Made by a program: the position numbers and the translations under genes. The notes below the pieces were generated by a model, which saw only the letters and a list, made by a program, of their open reading frames with translations, was not told where the DNA came from and made no database searches. A stretch of DNA of 64,000 nucleotides from Solimicrobium sp043758755 (GTDB taxonomy: Bacteria > Pseudomonadota > Gammaproteobacteria > Burkholderiales > Burkholderiaceae_D), in the NCBI GenBank assembly GCA_043758755.1, contig JAYVMW010000015.1:1-64000 (forward strand), in the 5' to 3' direction. Below, piece by piece: positions 15,338-24,388 of this stretch. Within the stretch, counting starts at the first letter, position 1. Every line of letters begins with the position of its first letter.

Positions 15338-18022
15338 TCAGGCCACATTCAGTTTGGCGCACATTTGTGTCAATTCCGGCACACAGGAGCCACAGACACT
15401 GCCACAGCCCAGAGTTGCTTTCAGTTGGGTCAGGGTCGCGCCCTGCGCAATGGCATTTTCAATACGCGACGCCTTGACCTGCATGCACAGACATACGGTA
15501 CGGTCTGCAGCAACGTTCGCTTTCTGCCCAGAAAAAACCGCGAGCCGCGACCCTTGCCATGGCTGGTTGTGACGCACATTATCCAGGGCAAAACCAGCAC
15601 TTTTAACATCACCGGCGAAGGCGAAACCGGCCAGCGCACCATTCAACCACAGTGCGCGTTTGGCCACATGACGCTGTTCATCGCGGTATTCGAGCGTATC
15701 GGCGCCAACCGGTAATTCAAGCGCTTCATATAAACGTTCCAGCCAGCCGGCCGGAGGTTCACCGTGCGCGGCGTTCAGTATCAGTAAATCATTTTCGACG
15801 CTGATGGCAGCATATGCGCATTCTCTGAGCAGCGGCTGAACCCGCGCCTGCAGCGCCAAAACGTCGCCGCGCCGGGCGGCCTGCATGCGCCAGGGCAGTT
15901 CGGTGGCTTCGATGCGCACTGATGCATGTTTCAATTCCGGCTGAAACGAACGCGGATCGACCTTGCCTGGTATGACCTCATTGATGCCACCGCTGTTCAG
16001 ATATTGACCACTCCAGTGCATCGCGGCAAACACAGTACCAGACTTTACCTGATCTGACACCTGCAGCGGCAATATCATTTTGGTCTGCCGGCCGATGATC
16101 GTGACCAGATTGCCGGCCTGCAGGCCTCTGCGCTGGGCATCGCTCGGGTGCATGGTCAGAAAAGGTTGGGGCGCATGAGAAAAGGCAGTGGCAACCCGGC
16201 CACTTCGGCTCATGCCATGCCACTGATCTCTCAGCCGTCCGGTTATCAAATGGAACGGAAAACGTGCGTTGGTGGTTTCTGCCACCGGCGCAAAGCGCGT
16301 GGCATGAAATTGCGCGCGTTGATTCGCGGTATGAAATTTGCCATCCAGGTAGCGGCGCGCCTGACCGGTCTGCTGACCGGCACGAAACGGCCACTGTTGT
16401 GGTCCCTCGGTATTGAGCAGCGCATAACTCAGTCCGCCAATATCAAGGTCGCGCCCGACCGTGAGCGTCTTATGTTCTTCAAACACCGCTTCGGGCGAAG
16501 TGAACGGGAACAGGTCGGCAAGTTCAGGTTGCAGCTGCGCCTGGATACGGCCGGCGATGTTGTTCGCGATCCACCAGTCCGGTCTGGACTCTCCCGGTGC
16601 GGCAATGGCCTGGCGAACCATTGAAACGCGCCGTTCGGAATTGGTGAGAGTGCCGGACTTTTCTGCCCAGCTGCAAGCCGGCAGCACCACATCGGCGTAA
16701 GGGATGGTATCAGTTTGCATAAACGCTTCCTGCACGACTACAAATTCGGTCGCGGCCAGCGCTTTGCGTATTTTTTCAACATCCGGCATCGAATGCACCG
16801 GATTGGTACAGACGATCCATACCGCCTTGATTTGCCCGCTCAACATGGCGTCAAACATGGCAACTGCCGGCAGGCCGGGCCGGTCGGACAGCTTTGCAAC
16901 GCCCCACAATTGTTCCACTTCGGCGCGATGCTCTGCATTCTGGATGTCACGGTGTGCCGCCAGCATGGTGGCCATGCCGCCCACTTCACGCCCGCCCATG
17001 GCATTGGGCTGCCCGGTCAGCGAGAACGGCCCGGCACCGGGTCGGCCCAATTGTCCGGTGGCCAGATGCAGGTTGATCAGGGCCAGATTCTTGTCAGTGC
17101 CATGGCTCGATTGATTCAGCCCCATGCAGTACAGTGACATCGAGGCCGGCGAGGCGCCAAACCATTCGGCGGCCTGGATCAACTCTTTTTCGGTAATGCC
17201 GCACAGTTCGGCGGCAATGCGCGGCGTGTATTCACGGACCAGATTTTTGACTGCGGCAAAGCCATCGGTATGGCTGTCGATATAGGCCGCATCAATCCGG
17301 TTTTCCCAGATCAAATGATGCAGCATTCCATTGAACAGCGCGACATCAGTGCCCGGTTCAATGGCCAGATGCAGGTCGGCCATGGCGGCAGTATCGGTGC
17401 GGCGCGGATCGATCACGATCCATTTAATGTCCGGGTTGTTTTCCCGGGCAGCTTCGAGCCGACGAAACAGTACCGGATGCGCATACGCCATATTGCTGCC
17501 GGCGAACAGCACGGTGCGCGCCTGTTCCAGATCGTCATAACAACCCGGTGGCCCATCCGCACCAAACGCCATTTTGTAGCCGGTGACGGCGCTCGACATG
17601 CACAGACGTGAATTGGTGTCGATATTGTTGGTGCCGATCAAGCCTTTGGCGAGTTTGTTAAAGACGTAATAATCTTCGGTCAGCAGTTGTCCGGACACAT
17701 AAAATGCCACGGCATCCGGGCCGTGCAGGCGCACAATGTCGGCGAAGCGCTGCGCGACGGTTTCCAGCGCCGATTCCCAATCCACCCGTCGGCGTGGCGA
17801 ATCGCGGTCCAGACGCACTTCCGGATACAGTGCGCGACCCACTTCGCTGGCCACTGTCAAGGGCAGCGACATGCCTTTGCTGCACAGCCGACCGAAATTG
17901 GCAGGATGATCCGGATCACCCTTGATACCGATGATGCGCTCATTGTGCGTTTCAATCAGCACGCCGCAACCCACGCCGCAATAACAGCAGGTGGATTTTG
18001 TGATGGTGGGGATTGTGCTCAT
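15338..18022 (-). CDS. nasA: Assimilatory nitrate reductase, catalytic subunit
   Basis: An 894-residue molybdopterin enzyme reducing nitrate to nitrite in the cytoplasm. The N-terminal STCCYCGVGCGVLI holds a 4Fe-4S cluster. The Mo-bis-MGD domains follow (TNSRLCMSSAVTGYKMAFG, YCMGLNQSSHGTDKNLALIN). The C-terminal 50 residues form a BFD-like 2Fe-2S domain (TVCLCMQVKASRIE...LGCGSVCGSCVPEL), typical of proteobacterial NasA that takes electrons without a separate NasC. ATG 18022 is chosen because it directly precedes the cluster motif. An upstream in-frame ATG would add 43 unrelated residues and overlap nirD. It starts 5 nt after nirD. Confidence 0.93.
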   Translation of the reverse strand: MSTIPTITKSTCCYCGVGCGVLIETHNERIIGIKGDPDHPANFGRLCSKGMSLPLTVASEVGRALYPEVRLDRDSPRRRVDWESALETVAQRFADIVRLHGPDAVAFYVSGQLLTEDYYVFNKLAKGLIGTNNIDTNSRLCMSSAVTGYKMAFGADGPPGCYDDLEQARTVLFAGSNMAYAHPVLFRRLEAARENNPDIKWIVIDPRRTDTAAMADLHLAIEPGTDVALFNGMLHHLIWENRIDAAYIDSHTDGFAAVKNLVREYTPRIAAELCGITEKELIQAAEWFGASPASMSLYCMGLNQSSHGTDKNLALINLHLATGQLGRPGAGPFSLTGQPNAMGGREVGGMATMLAAHRDIQNAEHRAEVEQLWGVAKLSDRPGLPAVAMFDAMLSGQIKAVWIVCTNPVHSMPDVEKIRKALAATEFVVVQEAFMQTDTIPYADVVLPACSWAEKSGTLTNSERRVSMVRQAIAAPGESRPDWWIANNIAGRIQAQLQPELADLFPFTSPEAVFEEHKTLTVGRDLDIGGLSYALLNTEGPQQWPFRAGQQTGQARRYLDGKFHTANQRAQFHATRFAPVAETTNARFPFHLITGRLRDQWHGMSRSGRVATAFSHAPQPFLTMHPSDAQRRGLQAGNLVTIIGRQTKMILPLQVSDQVKSGTVFAAMHWSGQYLNSGGINEVIPGKVDPRSFQPELKHASVRIEATELPWRMQAARRGDVLALQARVQPLLRECAYAAISVENDLLILNAAHGEPPAGWLERLYEALELPVGADTLEYRDEQRHVAKRALWLNGALAGFAFAGDVKSAGFALDNVRHNQPWQGSRLAVFSGQKANVAADRTVCLCMQVKASRIENAIAQGATLTQLKATLGCGSVCGSCVPELTQMCAKLNVA

Positions 18023-18027
18023 GCCGG

Positions 18028-18354
18028 CTAAGTTAAAGCAAGAAATACAAAGCCCGCTTCGACTTTGACCGGAAAATGCCGGGCGCAACCGACATCGGGC
18101 GCTTTGGCCTGGCCACTGCTCAGATCGATTTGCCAGCTGTGCAGCGGGCAAGTTACGGTTTCACCGTGCACAATCCCCTGCGACAGCGGCCCGCCCTTAT
18201 GCGGACAGCGATCCAGCAACGCAAAGACCGACTCGGCGCCGGTGCGAAATACCGCAATATTTCCTGCGGCACGTTCCACCAGACGCGAACCCAGTAACGG
18301 TATTTCATCGACCTGACACAGTTGTATCCAGGCGGGTTTGGTTTTCATATCCAT
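18028..18354 (-). CDS. nirD: Nitrite reductase (NADH) small subunit, Rieske-like
   Basis: A 108-residue NirD protein, partner of NirB in cytoplasmic reduction of nitrite to ammonium. It keeps both Rieske ligand pairs: CPHKGGPL (Cys-x-His) and CPLHSW (Cys-x-x-His), so it should carry a 2Fe-2S cluster. Length is normal. It sits between nirB (9 nt upstream) and nasA (5 nt downstream) in one operon. Confidence 0.93.
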   Translation of the reverse strand: MDMKTKPAWIQLCQVDEIPLLGSRLVERAAGNIAVFRTGAESVFALLDRCPHKGGPLSQGIVHGETVTCPLHSWQIDLSSGQAKAPDVGCARHFPVKVEAGFVFLALT

Positions 18355-18363
18355 CTCAACTCC

Positions 18364-20796
18364 TTAAGCGATTACTTTTAATGGAATGAATTCATGGCGC
18401 TGCGCCCCCTTGATGCGCGCTGCCCACGGGTCAGGCAAGCCTTCCAGCGCATACAGCAGCCGCTCATGCAAGGCACGGCGCTGCGCCGGGTCGTTCAGGA
18501 TACGCTGTTTAATGTAATCCAGCCCGACCCGCGCAATATAGTGCACAGTCCGGTCCAGATAGTAAGCCTCTTCCCGGTACAGCTGCAAAAACGCGCCGGC
18601 ATATTCCCTGACTTCTTCGGCAGTTTTTACTTTCACCAGAAACTGGGCCACCTCGGTCTTGATACCGCCATTGCCACCGATATACAATTCCCAGCCACTG
18701 TCTACCGCAATCACACCCACATCCTTGATACCGGCTTCGGCACAGTTGCGCGGGCAACCCGACACTGCCAGTTTCACTTTATGCGGTGCCCACATGTTGG
18801 CCAGCATGGTTTCCAGATCGATACCCATCTGGGTACTGTTCTGGGTGCCGAACCGGCAGAATTCAATACCGACACAGGTCTTGACGGTGCGGATCGATTT
18901 GCCGTAGGCATGGCCCGAGTTCATGCCCAGATCGGACCAGACACCAATCAGGTCGTCTTTCTTGACCCCCAGCAGATCGATACGCTGACCACCGGTGACT
19001 TTCACCATGGGGATCTGGTACTTGTCTGCCACGTCGGCAATGCGGCGCAATTCGGAAGCATTGGTCACGCCGCCTTTCATTTGCGGGATTACTGAAAAAG
19101 TGCCGTCCTTTTGAATATTGGCGTGGGCGCGCTCGTTGATGAAGCGACTCTGCGGATCATCCAGCGCTTCGTGTGGCCAGCTCGAGAGCAGGTAATAATT
19201 GACGGCCGGGCGACAGGTAGCACAGCCGTTCGGGGTGCGCCATTCCAGAAAATCGTACACGCTTTTGTGCGTCAACAGCTTATGTTGGCGAATGGCCTTG
19301 CGCACCTCGTCATGATTGCGCTCAGTGCAGCCGCACAGCGCTTTGGTTTTGGGGGTTTCCTGAAAACTGCTGCCCACGGTATTCAACAAAATCTGTTCAA
19401 CGAGCCCGGTGCAGGAGCCGCACGAGCTGGCTGCCTTGGTGTGCTTTTTGACCTCATCGAGCGTAAACAGTCCGCGGTCTTTAATGGTCTTGATAATGGT
19501 GCCCTTGCACACGCCGTTGCAGCCGCACACTTCATCGCTGTCCTGCATCTGGTTGGCACGGCTTTGGCCCTGTACTCCCACGTCGCCCACATTCGATTCG
19601 CCAAACATGATGTGGTCACGCAATTCGCCCAGTTTGCGACCTTCCTTGAGCAGCTTGAAATACCATCCACCATCGGTGGTGTCACCATACAGGCAGGCGC
19701 CGATCAACTGATCATCCCTGATGATCAGTTTCTTGTACACACCGCCGGCCGGGTCAGACAGAATAATTTCTTCGCTGCCTGCGCTACCCATAAAGTCCCC
19801 GGCTGAAAACAGATCGATACCGGTTACTTTGAGCTTGGTGGACAGAAACGATCCCAGATAGCGGCCTATGCCCATTTGCGCCAGATGATTGGCGCAGACT
19901 TTGGCCTGTTCAAACAGCGGCGCCACCAGTCCATAGGCGATGCCGCGGTGACTGACACACTCGCCCACCGCATAAATGCGCGGGTCATAGGTCTGCAACG
20001 CATCACTGACCACGATGCCGCGGTTGCAGTAAATGCCGGCCGCTTCTGCCAGGGCAACGTTAGGGCGTATGCCGACCGCCATCACCACCAGATCGGCCGG
20101 TATCGTGGTGCCACTTTTAAAACGTACGGCACTGACTTCACCGGCGTCATTGCCAATGATTTCTTCGGTAGTCTGCCCGAGCAAAAATTGCAGACCGCGT
20201 TCTTCCAGAGACTGCTGCAACAACTTGCCCGCGGTGGTATCGAGCTGGCGTTCCAGTAACCAGTCGGCCAGATGCACCACCGTCACATCCATGCCGCGCA
20301 GACGCAGTCCGTTGGCGGCCTCAAGCCCGAGCAGACCACCGCCGATCACGACTGCATTTTTTTTAACCAGCGCGGTTTCGATCATGGTTTCCGTGTCGTG
20401 GATATCACGATAGCTGATCACGCCTTTGAGATCCTTGCCCGGAATCGGCAGGATGAACGGCGTTGATCCGGTTGCAATCAAGAGCCGGTCGTAAGGAGTG
20501 CAACTGCCATCTTCTGCATGCACCTCACGTTTGACTCGATCAATTTTGGATATCGCGCACCCCATGCGCAAATCGATGCCGGCTTCTCTGTACCAGGAAA
20601 CAGGATTGAGCACGATATCCTTGAACGCCTGTTCCCCGGCCAGCACCGGTGACAGCAGGATGCGGTTATAGTTGGGATGCGGTTCATTGCCGAACACGGT
20701 GATGTCGTACATGTCCGGTGCAATGGCGAGCAGCTCTTCCACCGTCCTGATGCCAGCCATGCCGTTGCCGATGACGACCAGTTTTAATTTTTTCAT
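18364..20796 (-). CDS. nirB: Nitrite reductase (NADH) large subunit
   Basis: An 810-residue multidomain protein that reduces nitrite to ammonium with six electrons from NADH. An N-terminal FAD/NAD pyridine-nucleotide oxidoreductase (LVVIGNGMAGIRTVEELLAI; second dinucleotide fold AVVIGGGLLGLEAANGLRLR) is followed by two BFD-like Cys segments (VCGCNGVCKG...SSCGSCTGL; CGCTERNHDE...GCATCRP). The siroheme/4Fe-4S nitrite reductase domain has ligand pairs TCVGIEFCRFG and SGCPRNCAEAG. All catalytic parts are intact. It lies 17 nt downstream of the transporter gene. Confidence 0.95.
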   Translation of the reverse strand: MKKLKLVVIGNGMAGIRTVEELLAIAPDMYDITVFGNEPHPNYNRILLSPVLAGEQAFKDIVLNPVSWYREAGIDLRMGCAISKIDRVKREVHAEDGSCTPYDRLLIATGSTPFILPIPGKDLKGVISYRDIHDTETMIETALVKKNAVVIGGGLLGLEAANGLRLRGMDVTVVHLADWLLERQLDTTAGKLLQQSLEERGLQFLLGQTTEEIIGNDAGEVSAVRFKSGTTIPADLVVMAVGIRPNVALAEAAGIYCNRGIVVSDALQTYDPRIYAVGECVSHRGIAYGLVAPLFEQAKVCANHLAQMGIGRYLGSFLSTKLKVTGIDLFSAGDFMGSAGSEEIILSDPAGGVYKKLIIRDDQLIGACLYGDTTDGGWYFKLLKEGRKLGELRDHIMFGESNVGDVGVQGQSRANQMQDSDEVCGCNGVCKGTIIKTIKDRGLFTLDEVKKHTKAASSCGSCTGLVEQILLNTVGSSFQETPKTKALCGCTERNHDEVRKAIRQHKLLTHKSVYDFLEWRTPNGCATCRPAVNYYLLSSWPHEALDDPQSRFINERAHANIQKDGTFSVIPQMKGGVTNASELRRIADVADKYQIPMVKVTGGQRIDLLGVKKDDLIGVWSDLGMNSGHAYGKSIRTVKTCVGIEFCRFGTQNSTQMGIDLETMLANMWAPHKVKLAVSGCPRNCAEAGIKDVGVIAVDSGWELYIGGNGGIKTEVAQFLVKVKTAEEVREYAGAFLQLYREEAYYLDRTVHYIARVGLDYIKQRILNDPAQRRALHERLLYALEGLPDPWAARIKGAQRHEFIPLKVIA

Positions 20797-20813
20797 TTTT
20801 CAGACTCCCCCAG

Positions 20814-22016
20814 TTATACCCGTACCATGGCTGCCGACCAGCTGGAGCGCCAGCGTGCCTTGACGCCGGACAGACTGACCCAGCCCAGCGCAGCCAGAAA
20901 GGAAAACAGCCACAGACCAATCGAATAGTCACCGGTAGCCTGTTTGATGGCACCCAGACTGGCGGCAAGCGCGAAGCCGCCGACCCCGCCTGCCATGCCG
21001 ATCAAGCCGGTCATGACCGCAATTTCTTTACTGAAGCGTTGTGGCACCAGTTGAAACACCGCGCCATTGCCGGCGCCCAGACACAGCATGGCCATAATAA
21101 ACAGCGCCAGTGCGCCCAGCGAGCCGCCGACATGAAAGCCGGCAGTGCCAATGAGTACCGAGCTGCCGGCGAACACCACCAACAGGGATCTGGTACCACC
21201 AATGCGGTCGGCCAGTACACCGCCCAGAGGACGCATGGCCGAACCGGCCAGCACACAGGCAGCGGTGGCCCAGCCTGCGGTCTTGGGATCAAACCCGAAC
21301 TGGTCATGAAAGTAGCCGGGCAGGGCGCTGGCGAAGCCGGAAAAGCCGCCGAAGGTCAGTGCATAAAAAAACATGAACCACCAGGCATCGGAGTCTTTCA
21401 GCATGTGCAGATAGTCGCCGACATTTTTTTTCACGAAGCTACCCGGTGCATCTTTGGCAAAGCGCGAATAAATGATCAGCAGCAGTACCAGCGGGATGCA
21501 GGCCAGACCGAATACATTCTGCCAGCCTAACGCCGTAGCCAGTACCGGCGCAAATAGGGCGGCCAGCACCGTGCCGGAATTGCCGGCACCGGCAATACCC
21601 ATTGCGGTACCCTGATGTTGCGGCGGATACCAGCGCGACGCCAGCGGCAGGGCTACCGCAAATGACGCGCCGGCCACGCCAAGAAACAGGCCCAGCAACA
21701 GTATTCCGGCAAAACTGTGTATGCCGAGCTGCCATGCCGCGATCAACGCCAGGATAACCACCACCTGACCCAGCAATCCGGCCATCTTGGTACCGACCCG
21801 GTCTGCCAGAAAGCCCATAAACACGCGCAGCACGGCCCCGGCCAGAATCGGCGTGGCCACCATCAGACCGCGCGCCTGTGTGCTTAATTGCAGCGAGGTG
21901 GCAATTTGCACCTGCAGCGGTCCAAGCAGGTACCACACCATAAAACTCAGATCAAAATACAGGAATGAACAAAACAGTGTCGGCGTGTGGCCGGAACGCC
22001 AAAAGCTACGATCCAT
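20814..22016 (-). CDS. narK: Nitrate/nitrite MFS transporter (NarK/NNP family)
   Basis: A 400-residue, 12-helix inner-membrane carrier of the nitrate-nitrite-porter family. The N-terminal FLYFDLSFMVWYLLGPL helix, GFLADRVGTKMAG loop and two glycine-rich nitrate signature stretches (GVAGASFAVALPLASRWYPP; CLGAGNGAVFQLVPQRF) are present. It takes up nitrate for the reductases encoded downstream. A GGGGAG ribosome site lies seven bases before ATG. As first gene of the operon it follows the regulated leader. Confidence 0.93.
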   Translation of the reverse strand: MDRSFWRSGHTPTLFCSFLYFDLSFMVWYLLGPLQVQIATSLQLSTQARGLMVATPILAGAVLRVFMGFLADRVGTKMAGLLGQVVVILALIAAWQLGIHSFAGILLLGLFLGVAGASFAVALPLASRWYPPQHQGTAMGIAGAGNSGTVLAALFAPVLATALGWQNVFGLACIPLVLLLIIYSRFAKDAPGSFVKKNVGDYLHMLKDSDAWWFMFFYALTFGGFSGFASALPGYFHDQFGFDPKTAGWATAACVLAGSAMRPLGGVLADRIGGTRSLLVVFAGSSVLIGTAGFHVGGSLGALALFIMAMLCLGAGNGAVFQLVPQRFSKEIAVMTGLIGMAGGVGGFALAASLGAIKQATGDYSIGLWLFSFLAALGWVSLSGVKARWRSSWSAAMVRV

Positions 22017-22092
22017 GAGAATCTCCCCGGGAAGCGCTGTGCTTCCCTCTTTTAAAGCAGCATGTCATCTGGAAGGACACACTGCGCGAACC

Positions 22093-22140
22093 GATAAAAA
22101 TGGCATCCGCCCGTACTTTGTGTATACGAGGGGACGCCAT
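22093..22140 (-). terminator. Intrinsic terminator (attenuator) in the nitrate operon leader
   Basis: On the minus strand ATGGCGTCC pairs with GGATGCCAT (9 bp, one G-U) across a ~24-nt loop and is followed at once by TTTTTAT. It lies about 75 bp ahead of the transporter start and just after two hexaloop hairpins. That is the arrangement in which NasT prevents premature termination. The hairpin and T-run are seen directly; attenuation is inferred. Confidence 0.7.
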
Positions 22141-22152
22141 TGTCCTTGTCGC

Positions 22153-22174
22153 GCGTTGCCGCCGTTGACACCGC
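22153..22174 (-). promoter_or_regulatory. Second ANTAR-target hexaloop hairpin
   Basis: Minus-strand GCG-G-TGTC, loop AACGGC, then GGCA-A-CGC: a seven-pair stem (one G-U) with a G-A mismatch and a six-base loop having A at position 1 and G at position 4, the bases recognised by ANTAR proteins. It lies between the first hairpin and the terminator. Confidence 0.55.
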
Positions 22175-22191
22175 ACTTTGCATTCTTGATC

Positions 22192-22207
22192 AGCACATCG
22201 TTGTGCC
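22192..22207 (-). promoter_or_regulatory. First ANTAR-target hexaloop hairpin
   Basis: Minus-strand GGCAC, loop AACGAT, then GTGCT: a stem of four Watson-Crick pairs plus one wobble, with a hexaloop again showing A1 and G4. It starts a few bases after the predicted transcription start. Two such hairpins 18 nt apart form the known NasT/EutV binding pattern. Confidence 0.6.
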
Positions 22208-22221
22208 AATGCTTATTGCAC

Positions 22222-22237
22222 TGCAATATGCGTGCCA
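22222..22237 (-). promoter_or_regulatory. Sigma-54 (RpoN) promoter of the nitrate assimilation operon
   Basis: The minus strand reads TGGCAC-GCATA-TTGCA, an exact match to the -24/-12 consensus TGGCAC-N5-TTGCW. Transcription would start near 22211, giving a leader of about 195 nt before the transporter gene that holds both hexaloop hairpins and the terminator. Confidence 0.8.
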
Positions 22238-22301
22238 TGCAAATGGAAAGTGCGTTACAGAGGGAGAGCGGAGTAAACCTTGAATAAAAAAGCGCCGCAT
22301 G

Positions 22302-22318
22302 CGCACCGGCATGGTGCG
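22302..22318. promoter_or_regulatory. NtrC binding site candidate
   Basis: CGCACC-GGCAT-GGTGCG is a perfect 17-bp inverted repeat matching the NtrC pattern TGCACC-N5-GGTGCA except at the two outermost bases. It lies about 65 bp upstream of the -24 element, a usual enhancer distance. Confidence 0.55.
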
Positions 22319-22331
22319 AAAACAGGAATTT

Positions 22332-22350
22332 TGCACTCCAACGGAGTGCA
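22332..22350. promoter_or_regulatory. Second inverted repeat, possible weaker NtrC site
   Basis: A 19-bp perfect inverted repeat (TGCACTC-CAACG-GAGTGCA) centred 31 bp from the first candidate, about three helical turns. Its half-sites resemble NtrC sites, but the TGCAC/GTGCA spacing is 9 rather than 7, so it may be an accessory site or coincidence. Confidence 0.35.
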
Positions 22351-22529
22351 TGGCGCATTTCGTGCGTTGCCGAACAGACCGGTTTTCGCTATGGCTGCGA
22401 CACTGATGGCGAACCGGCATGGCTGCTGGAACTGGTTCAGGAAAATCAATCGGTCGTACGACGAGGGCGAGCCGTCCATCATTGCCGGTATAGCGCAACA
22501 AGTTATTCAGGACTGTGCCATCGACCCCT

Positions 22530-22682
22530 ATGTCCTACGCCTTGCAGAAACCGTCGATGTATATTTTCGATGGCCTCGGCTATTGGCCCCATGTGCCGAG
22601 CGCCGATCAGCTGGAGCGCAAAGTCAGCGTTAATATTTTCAGGGACAGGCTGCAGCAAAAAGCAGACTCAGTTCAGCTTTGA
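22530..22682 (+). CDS. Short 50-residue frame, possible gene remnant
   Basis: The frame starts MSYALQKPSMYIFDGLGYWP and ends RDRLQQKADSVQL. Composition is protein-like, but I do not recognise it, there is no clear ribosome site, and the 3' end overlaps the SCP2 gene in antisense by 15 bp. It could be the tail of a lost gene. Confidence 0.2.
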   Translation: MSYALQKPSMYIFDGLGYWPHVPSADQLERKVSVNIFRDRLQQKADSVQL

Positions 22683-22976
22683 AAACAAGGCGACTATCGC
22701 ACTTTGCAATGTCATGGCCAATCCCAAGTCCGAGAAGCGCAGACGACCGCTCATTACTGCGCTCATCGCGTCGAGCTGACCTTTTCCCATCAATACCAGG
22801 TCCTCCATTGAGATGGTCATGGTCAGGTCGGCCGGCCTGTCTTCGTTACTGACCGTAGCTCCCTCGATCAACACGACACCACAGGCGCCCAGATTGAGTT
22901 TCAGTGATTTGGCAAGGGCAGAACTGTCACGGACTGCGATTTTCAGGCGAACCGTAATTTCTTCGAGTGTAGCCAT
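22668..22976 (-). CDS. SCP2 sterol-binding-domain protein
   Basis: A 102-residue single-domain protein of the SCP2 family, a small alpha-beta fold with a hydrophobic tunnel for lipids or lipid-like cofactors. TVSNEDRPADLTMTISMEDL followed by LVLMGKGQLDAMSAVMSGRL is the characteristic core, and MGKGQLD...GRLRFSDLGLAM matches the family's lipid-pocket helix. In proteobacteria such proteins often accompany ubiquinone biosynthesis (UbiJ/UbiT) or fatty-acid enzymes. No partner is adjacent, so the ligand is unknown. Confidence 0.85.
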   Translation of the reverse strand: MATLEEITVRLKIAVRDSSALAKSLKLNLGACGVVLIEGATVSNEDRPADLTMTISMEDLVLMGKGQLDAMSAVMSGRLRFSDLGLAMTLQSAIVALFSKLN

Positions 22977-23176
22977 TGTGTTTTAGTCTCCGTAAAAAAA
23001 AGGGGCAGCGCCTGTGGCCTGAATGCGTCGGCCGATGTCTTATCCTTGCCCGCAAGTGCAAGACAATAATTCAATAAAATTGAAATAGCAATCCCCGTCC
23101 CGACTGCAGCAGCCGGCCTGCCGGCTATGTGTGCCAATCGACAGACCGCATGGCGGACATAAACTAATGTATCGCG

Positions 23177-23431
23177 GTGCGCACCGCAATTTCGGCGCTG
23201 ACACCGTCAACATGCTTTTTCAATTTACTCTCAAGCGCTTTCATGGTCGCCGGTGTCTGCCTGGGCATTACGACTTTTGTGGGCGTGTTTGTGACCACCT
23301 GGATGACGGGCAGAATCGCCAGAATGAATCCGGCCGCCGTCTTTATTGCAATGCTGTTTTGGGGTTGGTTATGGGGGCTATTGCAGAACTGCTGGGGGAC
23401 TAGTTTAGTTGTCGATCTGCAGGTGCTCCAA
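23177..23431 (+). pseudogene. C-terminal remnant of an AI-2E/PerM-family permease
   Basis: The translation AFMVAGVCLGITTFVGVFVT, then TTWMTGRIARMNPAAVFIAM and LFWGWLWG, matches the last two helices of AI-2E family permeases, where MGR...LNPVVVFLSLLFWGWLWG is the hallmark. The segment normally continues GIPGALLAVPLL, but here it degenerates into LLQNCWGTSLVVDL. There is no N-terminal two thirds upstream, so it is a gene fragment. Confidence 0.7.
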
Positions 23432-24388
23432 TTAAACCTCGTCGTGAACTACCACACGGTTGCGGCCACTGTGTTTGGAGCGATACAGCGCTGCGTCCGC
23501 TGCTGCCAGCAACAGCGCTGAATCACCTGACTGTGCGGCAACCGTGCTGGCACAGCCGATGCTGACGCTGACAAATTTTGTGTCGGAACTTTCGTGCGGC
23601 AATTTGAGATTTTCAATTGACCGGCGAATTTTTTCTGCAACAATTTTGGCGCCTTCAGGAGTGGTGCCCGGCAAAATGACCACGAACTCTTCGCCACCAA
23701 AACGGGCTACCAGATCACTGGTTCGATGAATGACGTCGCGCATGAGAGTGGCCAGCAGTTTCAGGCATTCGTCGCCTCGCAGATGTCCATAGGTATCGTT
23801 ATATTTCTTGAAATGATCAACGTCGATCATCAGCAGGGAAATCGATTGGGATGAACGGATCGCACGGCGCCATTCAACATCGAGCGTTTCGTCAAAACAC
23901 CTGCGATTGGCAAGTCCGGTCAGGCCGTCGCGGCTGGCGAGTTCCTGCAGTGCCGTCTGAGCCTGTTTTTGAATTGTCATGTCGCGTACGGTTTCAACTA
24001 CCGCGATCAACGTGCCATCCTCTTCATAAATTGCGCCGGCGTTGATAGCCAGATACAGCCGCGTGCCGCGCTGCGGCATCAAACACCAGTTTTCAGCGTA
24101 AAAACCGTGGCTGACTTCGGTGCCGCTGTCATGCTGGGCGTAGTAAGAATTGACATCATCGATGCGGTTTTGAACAATTAAATCCGCCAGACATACCCTG
24201 GGCGCAGTGTAAAAAGCGCGCCAGTGATCAGAGGTGCCGATTAACTCGGACGCCGGCACACCGGTCAGCCGCTCGCAGGCATGGTTCCAGATCAGCACCC
24301 GACACTGTGGGTCCAGCACGAAGGTCGGAATCACCAAATGCTCCATGAGACTCACGGCGAAGGAAAGATCGGAAATATTTTTAGCCAC
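23432..24388 (-). CDS. PAS-GGDEF diguanylate cyclase
   Basis: A 318-residue cytoplasmic protein making c-di-GMP. A PAS domain (about residues 15-140; FVLDPQCRVLIWNHACERLT, a redox- or ligand-sensing fold) is followed by a GGDEF domain (about 155-315). The catalytic motif is RFGGEEFVVILPG, active form GGEEF, with an RTSD inhibitory I-site exactly five residues ahead, so product inhibition is likely. There is no membrane segment. It stands alone. Confidence 0.92.
   Translation of the reverse strand: MAKNISDLSFAVSLMEHLVIPTFVLDPQCRVLIWNHACERLTGVPASELIGTSDHWRAFYTAPRVCLADLIVQNRIDDVNSYYAQHDSGTEVSHGFYAENWCLMPQRGTRLYLAINAGAIYEEDGTLIAVVETVRDMTIQKQAQTALQELASRDGLTGLANRRCFDETLDVEWRRAIRSSQSISLLMIDVDHFKKYNDTYGHLRGDECLKLLATLMRDVIHRTSDLVARFGGEEFVVILPGTTPEGAKIVAEKIRRSIENLKLPHESSDTKFVSVSIGCASTVAAQSGDSALLLAAADAALYRSKHSGRNRVVVHDEV

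Noticed and set aside
22187..22206. Second GG-N-GC promoter-like match (TGGCACAACGATGTGCT) in the nas leader
   Set aside because: Spacing between GG and GC is 11, not 10, and the sequence is better explained as the first hexaloop hairpin.
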